NCBI GenBank assembly: GCA_002419285.1
Contig: DIFU01000069.1
Coordinates: forward strand, 1 to 5,423
Source: Prolixibacteraceae bacterium UBA5740
Lineage (GTDB): Bacteria; Bacteroidota; Bacteroidia; Bacteroidales; Prolixibacteraceae
Length of the DNA: 5,423 bases
Direction of reading: 5' to 3'
Shown piece by piece: positions 1 to 5,410 of this stretch; within the stretch, counting starts at the first letter, position 1, and every line of letters starts with the position of its first letter. The translations under genes and the position numbers were made by a program. Under the pieces are notes generated by a model. It ran no database searches and was not told the origin of the DNA. It saw nothing but the letters and a program-made list of their open reading frames with translations.

Positions 1-21
1 ATATTTTTATCAGAGATTATC

Positions 22-29
22 TATTTTTG
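22..29 (+). promoter_or_regulatory. Candidate Bacteroidota -7 promoter element (TATTTTTG)
   Basis: The eight bases match the Bacteroidota housekeeping sigma -7 consensus TAnnTTTG exactly. They end 20 bases before the porin ATG at 50, which would leave a short leader of roughly 15 bases. The partner TTTG element near -33 would fall at or before the left edge, so it cannot be checked. The local sequence is very AT-rich, so a chance match is possible. Confidence 0.35.
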
Positions 30-49
30 AAGTCAGCAAAAAATACTGG

Positions 50-1054
50 ATGAAATTTATATTCTGTTTTTCAGCGATTCTCCTCGCATTGAACCTATCA
101 GAAGCATCGGCACAGGAAGATGAAAGTTTCAAGCCTAATGGAATGGCTACCGGGTTGATTTTTGCCAACTTTCATCAGGGTATTTCAAGTGCCTCCTCCA
201 ACGCTTCAGCTTTTGAACTTGTAAGGGCGTATCTTGAATATAAACACAATCTGAGTCCGGAATTTTCAGCCAGAATCACCTTGGATGTTGGAAGTCCCGA
301 TGACATATCTCCTTACTCACGAATCCGGCGGTATGCTTACTTTAAATATGCGTATGGGGAATATACCCGGGAGAAACTGAAAATACAGTTTGGACTGATC
401 AGTACACTGCAGTTCAAGTTACAGGAAGAACTTTGGGAACGTAGATATTTGAAAAAAGCTTTTGCCGATGAGTTCAAGCTGGGCCCGTCTGCCGACCTTG
501 GAGCTTCAGTTATTTATGATTTCAGCCCTTCCTTTAAGGGTGATTTTACAATGATGAATGGCGAGGGATACACCAGTCTTCAAATGGACGATGCCTTTAA
601 ATATGCAGTCGGACTCACACATTCTTTCGGGGATCAGTTCATCAACCGTTTTTACATGGATTTTATGAAAAACGGAATAGCCCAAAGTACATATTCCTGG
701 GTCTCATCCTACACCCATAAAAACAACCTGAATCTTGTATTTGAATACAACCACCAATTCAACAACAACCTTGCAGACGGGAAAGACCTTTACGGTTATT
801 CCATGTACGGAAAGTATAACCTTTCCCCCGCCTACCAGCTTTTTGCACGATACGACATCTTGAAATCCAACGTCATGAATGAAGGAGAAAATCCATGGCA
901 CCTTGCCGAAGATGGCAGTATGATGATTGGCGGATTGCAGGTCATTCCTGTCAAAGGCATTAAGATTGCACTGAACTACCAGGACTGGGTGCCTCTTGCT
1001 GCCAACATGCCAACTCAATCGTTTATTTTTCTGGACTTGGAAATCCGGCTTTAA
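50..1054 (+). CDS. Porin-like outer-membrane beta-barrel protein
   Basis: A 334-residue exported protein, most likely an outer-membrane porin of the type often annotated in Bacteroidota as phosphate-selective porin O/P-like. Residues 1-21 form a signal peptide (MKF start, hydrophobic core, ASA before Q22). The mature part is made of short alternating aromatic and hydrophobic strands separated by polar turns rich in N, D and G, such as RAYLEYKHNLSPEFSARI near 65-82, the NGEGY turn near 169-173 and YGKYNLSPAYQLFARYD near 256-272. It ends in a strand, FIFLDLEIRL, but with Leu rather than the usual terminal Phe or aromatic residue. The ATG at 50 is the natural start because the signal peptide begins there. 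The beta-helix lipoprotein gene follows after 36 bases, so the two are probably co-transcribed. Barrel identity is fairly secure. Phosphate selectivity is not shown by any residue I can point to, and another substrate is equally possible. Confidence 0.75.
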   Translation: MKFIFCFSAILLALNLSEASAQEDESFKPNGMATGLIFANFHQGISSASSNASAFELVRAYLEYKHNLSPEFSARITLDVGSPDDISPYSRIRRYAYFKYAYGEYTREKLKIQFGLISTLQFKLQEELWERRYLKKAFADEFKLGPSADLGASVIYDFSPSFKGDFTMMNGEGYTSLQMDDAFKYAVGLTHSFGDQFINRFYMDFMKNGIAQSTYSWVSSYTHKNNLNLVFEYNHQFNNNLADGKDLYGYSMYGKYNLSPAYQLFARYDILKSNVMNEGENPWHLAEDGSMMIGGLQVIPVKGIKIALNYQDWVPLAANMPTQSFIFLDLEIRL

Positions 1055-1073
1055 AATGTAAAATCATTCTTTG

Positions 1074-1079
1074 AAAGGA
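1074..1079 (+). promoter_or_regulatory. Possible ribosome binding site AAAGGA
   Basis: AAAGGA lies 11 bases before the ATG at 1091. It is one of the few Shine-Dalgarno-like sequences in the window. It favours the ATG over the in-frame GTG at 1160, which would otherwise give a more typical short lipoprotein signal peptide. The spacing is slightly long, and Bacteroidota often do without this motif. Confidence 0.35.
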
Positions 1080-1090
1080 CGATAAAGCAC

Positions 1091-2479
1091 ATGGCAAAGA
1101 GACTATCAATTAATTGTCAAAACCACCCGGGATACTTTTTTTTCAAGAATTCAAATTCTGTGATCAGTCGTTCTTTTTCGATTGCTTTAATAATCCTTGC
1201 TCTTAGCACCAGTAATGGTTGCCGCAAAAGCGATTATCTGGTTGAAGAGAGTGCCCTTACCATTAAAGATAATGGACAAGGCACAGGTACCGTTACCTGG
1301 GAGAAAAACAAAACCCATCTGATTGAAGGTCTTGTGTTCGTAAATGACGGCCAGACACTTACCATTGAACCAGGAACCGTTGTCAGGTTCAGGGCTGGAT
1401 CAGGTGAAAATGCATCGGCGCTTGTTGTTTCCCGCGGAGGTAAGATTATTGCCGAAGGAACTCCTGATGAACCTATAATTTTCACAGCCGAATCAGACGA
1501 CCTGATGAACGAGATGCCTGCTGCAGCAAGAGGATTATGGGGTGGGATAATCATTCTGGGTAATGCACCGGTGAACCTACGGGGAGGGGAAGGATATATT
1601 GAGGGGATACCCATGGCAGAACCCCGCGCCTATTACGGTGGACCTGATGCTAATGATAATTCCGGCATTTTGAAATATGTATCCATCCGATATGGTGGTA
1701 GCAACATCGGAGAGGGCAATGAAATCAACGGTCTCACCCTGGCCGGAGTGGGAAGGGAAACCGAGGTGGACTTTGTGGAGGTAATATCCAATGCCGACGA
1801 CGGGATTGAATTGTTCGGAGGAACGGTCAACCTGCGCCATCTTGTTGTCTCCAACTGCGGGGATGACGCTATTGATTATGACCTGGGATGGTCGGGATTC
1901 GGACAGTTTTGGCTGGCTGTCCAGACTGACTTTCACGGTGATAATATCATTGAAGCCAGCGGGGGCATCAATCCGGTGGATGGGATTCCAAATTCCCTGC
2001 CTATCATATTCAACACTTCATTAATTGGAAATGGGAATACGGGTGCAGGTTATTGCATCCGATTTGATAGAAATGCAGGAGGAATCATCGCGAATTCGGT
2101 TATCCTTCATAATCAAAATGGAGTAATTGCCGAATCTACAAACATGACACTTGACTCATACAGCCAGTGGCAAGAAGGCAAGCTGGCAGTAATCAATAAT
2201 CTGTTTTATGAAATCAACAACCCTTCCATTTTTGACTTAAACGGTATTTACAGTCCAACCCAGCTAAACGCCTGGCAATCCCATTTCCAAAATGGACAAA
2301 ACAACATTGGAGATCCCCAGATCAATCATAGACAGGGAAATTATTTGCCGCAACAGAAATTGAAAGGAAACCTCGCTCCCGTCCCAAACAACTGGTTTCA
2401 GAATGTTGACTTCAGGGGAGCATTTGGTGAGAGCAACTGGATTGACGGTTGGACACTACTGAGTAAGCTCTCTTACTGA
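1091..2479 (+). CDS. Probable lipoprotein with right-handed parallel beta-helix
   Basis: A 462-residue exported protein of a family common in Bacteroidota, usually left as hypothetical or sometimes mislabelled multidrug transporter. The hydrophobic segment at about 29-41 ends in SNGC, so Cys44 may be lipidated, although the lipobox is not canonical (no Leu at -3). From about 80 to 440 the protein shows beta-helix repeats: EPGTVVRF, then GGKIIAEGTPDEPIIFTAE, then the family signature GLWGGIIILGNAPVN near 147-161, and an Asp/Gly-rich turn region (DDGIELFGG and GDDAIDYDLGW, about 236-267). The C-terminus carries FRGAFGESNWIDGWT (441-455), a motif I recognise from this family. No obvious catalytic set of a pectate lyase or other carbohydrate enzyme is apparent. 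With the ATG start the N-terminus before the membrane segment is unusually long (about 28 residues). The GTG at 1160 would give a 439-residue form with Cys at 21. It probably works at the cell surface or outer membrane with the porin encoded just upstream. Its ligand is unknown. Confidence 0.72.
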   Translation: MAKRLSINCQNHPGYFFFKNSNSVISRSFSIALIILALSTSNGCRKSDYLVEESALTIKDNGQGTGTVTWEKNKTHLIEGLVFVNDGQTLTIEPGTVVRFRAGSGENASALVVSRGGKIIAEGTPDEPIIFTAESDDLMNEMPAAARGLWGGIIILGNAPVNLRGGEGYIEGIPMAEPRAYYGGPDANDNSGILKYVSIRYGGSNIGEGNEINGLTLAGVGRETEVDFVEVISNADDGIELFGGTVNLRHLVVSNCGDDAIDYDLGWSGFGQFWLAVQTDFHGDNIIEASGGINPVDGIPNSLPIIFNTSLIGNGNTGAGYCIRFDRNAGGIIANSVILHNQNGVIAESTNMTLDSYSQWQEGKLAVINNLFYEINNPSIFDLNGIYSPTQLNAWQSHFQNGQNNIGDPQINHRQGNYLPQQKLKGNLAPVPNNWFQNVDFRGAFGESNWIDGWTLLSKLSY

Positions 2480-2483
2480 GTAG
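2456..2483 (+). terminator. Interrupted hairpin spanning the stop codon; possible weak terminator
   Basis: CTACT (2456-2460) pairs with AGTAG (2479-2483), and AGTAAG (2462-2467) pairs with CTTACT (2472-2477). The two stems are separated by one G/G mismatch (2461 and 2478) and closed by a CTCT loop. The structure covers the TGA stop at 2477-2479. No U-run follows (CTCAAAAATTT comes next), so it is not a textbook intrinsic terminator. It could still stabilise the 3' end of the porin/beta-helix transcript or sit near a factor-dependent stop. Confidence 0.35.
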
Positions 2484-2568
2484 CTCAAAAATTTGGCTTT
2501 CACTCAATTCTGAATAATCCTTAAAAATTCGTGAGTTAAGCCGCAGGAATTTTGGACGCACGGTGTCA

Positions 2569-2598
2569 AACCTGTAATTTTCATTGAAATTACGGATT
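2569..2598 (+). promoter_or_regulatory. Inverted repeat before the sigma factor start (hairpin or operator)
   Basis: GTAATTT (2574-2580) and AAATTAC (2587-2593) form a perfect 7-6-7 dyad. As RNA the stem grows to ten pairs, 2572-2581 with 2586-2595, including two G-U pairs and a CAUU loop. After one C/A mismatch two further A-U pairs (2569-2570 with 2597-2598) bring it directly against the GTG at 2599. It could be an operator for a dimeric repressor or an mRNA hairpin limiting translation of the sigma factor. The rest of the 2480-2568 spacer holds only weak promoter-like pieces: TTTG at 2492-2495 and GAATTTTG at 2547-2554, the latter one base off TAnnTTTG. Confidence 0.45.
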
Positions 2599-3159
2599 GT
2601 GACAGACCAACATCTGATACGCGAAATAATCAATGGTGACGAGATTGCATTTCGCCATTTGGTTGAGGAATATAGCAAACAGGTATTTCATATCTGTTAT
2701 GCCATTGTCCATAACCAGGATGATGCAGATGACCTTTCACAGGATGTATTTATCGAGGTATTTCGTTCCATTTCCAGGTTCCGTTCAGATGCCCGCCTTT
2801 CAACCTGGATCTATCGGATTGCCGTAAATAAATCACTCAATTTTCTTAGGAAACGCAAAAGACAAAGTTGGATTCAATCATTTGGAGATTTAATTTCTTT
2901 CCAACAAACAGAGGAGGAAAGAACTACTGAAAATCTGTCAAAAAATGAATTAAGAGCACTTAGGCTTCACGAGGCCATTGATTCACTTCCGGAAAATCAA
3001 CGTTCGGCATTTTTACTTCATAAATTAAATGACCTGAGCCAACCTGAAATTGCAGAAATAATCGGGACTACGGTAAAGGGAGTTGAATCCTTGATTCACA
3101 GGGCAAAAATCAATCTACAGAAGAAAATTATTACTTATTATAAAAATGATGAATGGTAA
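2599..3159 (+). CDS. RNA polymerase ECF sigma factor (sigma-70 family)
   Basis: A 186-residue extracytoplasmic-function sigma factor that would direct RNA polymerase to stress-response promoters. Region 2 runs from about residue 18 to 85: LVEEYSKQVFHICY, then DDADDLSQDVFIEVFRS (core binding), then RLSTWIYRIAVNKSLNFLRKRKR (-10 recognition and melting). After a Glu-rich linker (about 105-118), region 4 runs from about 120 to 178, with LPENQRSAFLLHKLNDLSQPEIAEIIG and the recognition helix TTVKGVESLIHRAK. The size and the absence of regions 1 and 3 fit the ECF group. No in-frame ATG is near the N-terminus. GTG 2599 gives MTDQHLIREIINGDE, which matches the usual ECF N-terminus. TTG 2584 would add five residues and sits in the loop of the inverted repeat. 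The anti-sigma gene follows 47 bases later. The family assignment is very secure. The group within the ECF family and the target promoters cannot be told from here. Confidence 0.95.
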   Translation: MTDQHLIREIINGDEIAFRHLVEEYSKQVFHICYAIVHNQDDADDLSQDVFIEVFRSISRFRSDARLSTWIYRIAVNKSLNFLRKRKRQSWIQSFGDLISFQQTEEERTTENLSKNELRALRLHEAIDSLPENQRSAFLLHKLNDLSQPEIAEIIGTTVKGVESLIHRAKINLQKKIITYYKNDEW

Positions 3160-3206
3160 CCGCAGGATTTCTCAATTCATATTGTCAAAGAAATAAACAA
3201 TCAAAA

Positions 3207-3635
3207 ATGGACTGTAATAAATTCCAAGCCAGAATAATTTTCCTTCATGATGAGGAATTGACGGAAAATGAAAAAAAAGAAATGATGGAACACATGAAAG
3301 GATGTGCAGATTGCACAATGGCTTTTGCCGCCCTTTCGGAAGCACTCAGCATTTTGGCTCAGGAAAAAGAGATTCTGCCAAATCCCTATCTTTTTTCCAA
3401 AATTAAAACCCGTCTCAATTCTGCCTCTCCCGATAAAAGACCAACCAAAACCGTATTTGCCCGACTACAACCAACCATATTCATCCTATTGTTGATAATA
3501 TCTGTGTACACAGGAACTTCTTTAGGACATAGTTTTTCAAAACAGATCGAAATACAGTCCTATACAGACGAAATTGCTCTTTACATCAATGAAATGCAGA
3601 CCGAGCCACTCGAGAATTTTTTGCTTGAACAATGA
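3207..3635 (+). CDS. Membrane anti-sigma factor with zinc-binding ZAS domain
   Basis: A 142-residue inner-membrane protein expected to hold the neighbouring ECF sigma factor inactive. The cytoplasmic N-terminus carries Cys3, His29, Cys33 and Cys36, spaced C-x25-H-x3-C-x2-C as in zinc-binding anti-sigma (ZAS, zf-HC2-like) domains. A linker of about 45 residues follows, then one membrane helix at about 90-107 (IFILLLIISVYTGTSLG) and a short periplasmic tail of about 35 residues that is rich in acidic residues and ends NFLLEQ. The frame is open from an ATG at 3153 that overlaps the sigma stop (ATGGTAA). I prefer ATG 3207 because it begins MDCNKFQ, which puts the first zinc ligand at position 3 as the family expects, and the 18 extra residues look untypical. 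The stop overlaps a possible minicistron that leads into the next gene. The short periplasmic tail leaves little room for a sensor domain, which fits sensing by a partner such as the next gene product. Confidence 0.9.
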   Translation: MDCNKFQARIIFLHDEELTENEKKEMMEHMKGCADCTMAFAALSEALSILAQEKEILPNPYLFSKIKTRLNSASPDKRPTKTVFARLQPTIFILLLIISVYTGTSLGHSFSKQIEIQSYTDEIALYINEMQTEPLENFLLEQ

Positions 3636-3652
3636 AAATCAAAAAATCATGA
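3632..3652 (+). other. Possible six-codon coupling minicistron (MKIKKS)
   Basis: ATG at 3632 overlaps the anti-sigma stop (ATGA at 3632-3635). The frame reads six codons and stops at TGA 3650-3652, which overlaps the ATG of the next gene (ATGA at 3649-3652). Ribosomes could in principle terminate and restart twice across this gap. A chance origin in A-rich sequence is quite possible, and nothing shows that it is translated. Confidence 0.25.
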
Positions 3653-4182
3653 TAACTTCTGGGAAATATAAAACTTTAATCTGGGCCGTAATCATTCTGA
3701 TTGCTCTGAATATGGCCACCCTGCTGTCTCTTTATTTTCATACCCATCAATCTACTTCACTTGCCAAGGGTTCACTGGAAGAAATATCAAAAGATTCAGT
3801 TGGAAGGGGTGCAATTTTTTTCGGCGAGCAATTAGGCCTCAATATGGAACAAATGGAAAGTTTCAGAGAGATTCATCGCGAATACAATCGTTCGGCAAAC
3901 CAAATTACCAGAAATCTTGAGATGCTGAGAATTGAAATGATCAGGGAACTGGGAGAGAAACATCCAGATTTGCAAAAAATCAATCAAACAAACCATGATT
4001 TCGGGAAACTCCACGAAGAACTAAAAAACCAGACAGCAAATTATTACCTGGAATTGAAGAGAATCTGTACACCGGAGCAACAGCAAAGACTACAACAAAT
4101 ATTTGAAACAATTGCCCAGCCACCTCAAAGAAGGCAGGAATGGCAAGGCCGGAGAAGAGGCCGAGGCTGGGATAATAATTAA
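3649..4182 (+). CDS. Membrane-anchored Spy/CpxP-like protein (putative periplasmic metal or stress sensor)
   Basis: A 177-residue protein with an uncleaved-looking N-terminal membrane helix (about 9-29) and a helical periplasmic domain. It resembles the Spy/CpxP and CnrX-like 'periplasmic heavy metal sensor' group. Two LTxxQ-type sites are visible: LGLNMEQMESFREIH (62-76) and CTPEQQQRLQQIF (140-152). Between them are long amphipathic helices rich in E, R and Q. His31 and His33 sit right after the membrane helix (FHTHQ), and His76, His105, His116 and His122 lie in the helices; these could bind metal, but that is inference. The tail is Arg/Gly-rich (QGRRRGRGWDNN). The frame is open back to 3574 inside the anti-sigma gene, but ATG 3649 gives a normal membrane anchor 13 bases after the anti-sigma stop. 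Its position straight after a sigma/anti-sigma pair suggests it modulates the anti-sigma factor, as CnrX does for CnrY. A simple chaperone role is the alternative. Confidence 0.78.
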   Translation: MITSGKYKTLIWAVIILIALNMATLLSLYFHTHQSTSLAKGSLEEISKDSVGRGAIFFGEQLGLNMEQMESFREIHREYNRSANQITRNLEMLRIEMIRELGEKHPDLQKINQTNHDFGKLHEELKNQTANYYLELKRICTPEQQQRLQQIFETIAQPPQRRQEWQGRRRGRGWDNN

Positions 4183-4210
4183 TAAATCACAACTTTAAAT
4201 TTTAAAAATC

Positions 4211-4660
4211 ATGAAAACAAATGTTATTAAATCGGGAGTATTTGCTCTAATCATCATTCTTGTGTCGACAATTTCCGTTTCGGCACAGAGATCTAACAAA
4301 ATGGATTCAGAAAATTCATGCTGCACCAACATTCCAGGACTAACTGCTGAACAGAAAAGCCAAATTGCTTCACTTGAACAGAAACATCAGGCTGACATGG
4401 AAACAATGCGCACAGAGAGAAGAAATACTGGTACCTATAGCGATCGGGATGCTTATCAGAATGCGGTTGAACAGAAAGTTCAGGATCACCGGAATTCCGT
4501 TAGAAGTCTTTTGGATGAGGATCAGAAAACCATTTTCGACAATCTTCATGCAAATGCAAATCAGGGAGCAAACAGCCAGACCTATAAGGGGCAAAGACAA
4601 GGCCAGGGTAACCAGCAGGGCTCCCGCGGAAATGGCAGAAGAATGGGAAGAAACAAATAG
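4211..4660 (+). CDS. Secreted Spy-like (LTxxQ) periplasmic protein
   Basis: A 149-residue exported protein. Residues 1-25 form a signal peptide with the hydrophobic core FALIIILVSTISV and cleavage likely at VSA before Q26. Two LTxxQ-type sites, GLTAEQKSQI (43-52) and LLDEDQKTIF (about 99-108), frame a charged helical segment, as in small Spy/CpxP-like proteins. A Cys-Cys pair at 37-38 stands just before the first site (CCTNIPGLTAEQ) and may form a disulfide or bind metal. The last 30 or so residues are low-complexity and basic, rich in Q, G, R and N (QGQGNQQGSRGNGRR), and are probably disordered. It starts 28 bases after the preceding Spy-like gene and shares that gene's overall plan, but has a cleavable signal instead of an anchor, so the two may be diverged duplicates. 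It is likely a periplasmic chaperone or metal-binding effector of the sigma regulon. The exact function is not known. Confidence 0.75.
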   Translation: MKTNVIKSGVFALIIILVSTISVSAQRSNKMDSENSCCTNIPGLTAEQKSQIASLEQKHQADMETMRTERRNTGTYSDRDAYQNAVEQKVQDHRNSVRSLLDEDQKTIFDNLHANANQGANSQTYKGQRQGQGNQQGSRGNGRRMGRNK

Positions 4661-4711
4661 TTTCGTCTTTTAGCGAGTTTCAAATAGTGATAATCATCAA
4701 AAAAAAATGAT
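4661..4711 (+). other. 51-base spacer with A9 tract and small dyad before the DUF2202 gene
   Basis: The spacer holds ATCAT (4693-4697) and ATGAT (4707-4711), which could pair around a loop containing nine consecutive A residues (4699-4707). The ATGAT abuts the ATG at 4712. The stem is only five pairs. No terminator-like GC stem and no clear promoter element are visible, so read-through from the upstream genes is the simplest reading. Confidence 0.2.
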
Positions 4712-5410
4712 ATGAAAACAAAATATATAATTTTCGCATTCGCTTTAATCAGTTCTATGTTCATCTTTCAATCCTGCACCGAAACTTCGGCTGAACCGGA
4801 ATATGAATTTGAACTTGAGGCAGAGAAAAGCGCTCTCCTATCACAGGATTGTATAGTTGAAGGTAGCCTGAGCAATTCCGAAACCGAAGCACTGTTGTTT
4901 ATGTGGCAGGAAGAAAAAATGGCCAAAGATGTTTACACTTATCTGTATGGGAAATATCAGCTTAGGGTATTTGATAATATTTCGAAGAGTGAAGCAATAC
5001 ACCAACAGGCTGTAACCAGGTTACTGGAGGCTTACATGGTACCACTACCTGAGAATGACCAACCAGGAATTTTTGATAATCAAGAAATTCAAGACCTTTA
5101 TGATAATCTTATATCCATTGGAAATGAGTCTAACATTGGGGGATTGACAGCCGGAGCCATGATTGAAGAAAAAGACATTCTGGATTTAAAGAATAACCTC
5201 AATGAAACGGATAATCCATGGCTTACCCGGGTATTTTCAAATTTGCTCAAGGCATCTGAAAATCACTTAAGGGCATTTAATTCCGTCCTGAAATTCAACG
5301 GTGCCGAATACTCTCCAACTTTTCTGAATGATGAGTATTTTCAGGCCATAATCAGCAGAACCGTAACTGATGAATATCGGGTAAAAGGTTATTATGCTGG
5401 CCGGGATTAA
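4712..5410 (+). CDS. DUF2202 ferritin-like lipoprotein
   Basis: A 232-residue probable lipoprotein. The signal peptide is 1-21 with a lipobox-like FQSC, so Cys22 should be lipidated. An acidic linker follows, with Glu at every second residue from 28 to 38. The domain from about 55 to 196 matches DUF2202, an uncharacterised ferritin-like four-helix family. Its expected conserved pieces are present: WQEEKMAKDVYTYLY (65-79), LRVFDNISKSEAIHQQAV (84-101), IFDNQEIQDLYDNL (120-133), GAMIEEKDILDL (148-159) and ASENHLRAFNSVL (181-193). Candidate di-metal ligands are Glu67 or Glu68, Glu94 and His97, Glu152 or Glu153, and Glu183 and His185, by analogy with ferritin-like folds. About 36 residues after the last helix are less typical. 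It lies 51 bases after the Spy-like gene and is the last gene of the apparent operon within the window. An oxidative-stress or metal-handling role is inferred, as no activity is established for the family. Confidence 0.85.
   Translation: MKTKYIIFAFALISSMFIFQSCTETSAEPEYEFELEAEKSALLSQDCIVEGSLSNSETEALLFMWQEEKMAKDVYTYLYGKYQLRVFDNISKSEAIHQQAVTRLLEAYMVPLPENDQPGIFDNQEIQDLYDNLISIGNESNIGGLTAGAMIEEKDILDLKNNLNETDNPWLTRVFSNLLKASENHLRAFNSVLKFNGAEYSPTFLNDEYFQAIISRTVTDEYRVKGYYAGRD

Noticed and set aside
704..1018. Minus-strand open frame of about 100 codons opposite the porin gene
   Set aside because: It has no recognisable domain, overlaps a clear coding gene and is a by-product of that gene's codon use.
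1234..1936. Overlapping minus-strand open frames opposite the beta-helix gene
   Set aside because: Low-complexity Pro/Ser-rich translations mirror the Gly-rich plus-strand protein. No start signal or family match is seen.
2502..2540. Weak dyads ACTCA/TGAGT and CTTAA/TTAAG in the 2480-2598 spacer
   Set aside because: Only five pairs each with long loops, and the two overlap each other, so neither is convincing as a structure or binding site.
2546..2570. GGAATTT followed by TCAAA, resembling an ECF-type -35/-10 pair that could autoregulate the sigma operon
   Set aside because: The spacer is about 13 bases, shorter than the usual 16-17, and the GGAAC core is changed to GGAAT. Too weak to list as a promoter, though its position before the start is suitable.
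3153..3206. Anti-sigma start at the ATG overlapping the sigma stop
   Set aside because: It adds 18 untypical residues before MDCNKFQ. The ZAS zinc-ligand spacing places the first Cys at position 3 when the start is 3207.
3574..3648. N-terminal extension of the membrane-anchored Spy-like protein within the anti-sigma gene
   Set aside because: The extra 25 residues overlap anti-sigma coding sequence in another frame and would put a polar segment before a normal membrane anchor.
4183..4210. AT-rich dyad TTTAAATTTTAAA between the two Spy-like genes
   Set aside because: It is short, consists purely of A/T and is expected by chance in such a spacer. No promoter element accompanies it.
4365..4673. 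Alternative-frame open frame of about 100 codons overlapping the secreted Spy-like gene
   Set aside because: It lies within a gene with a clear signal peptide and LTxxQ sites, and has no features of its own.
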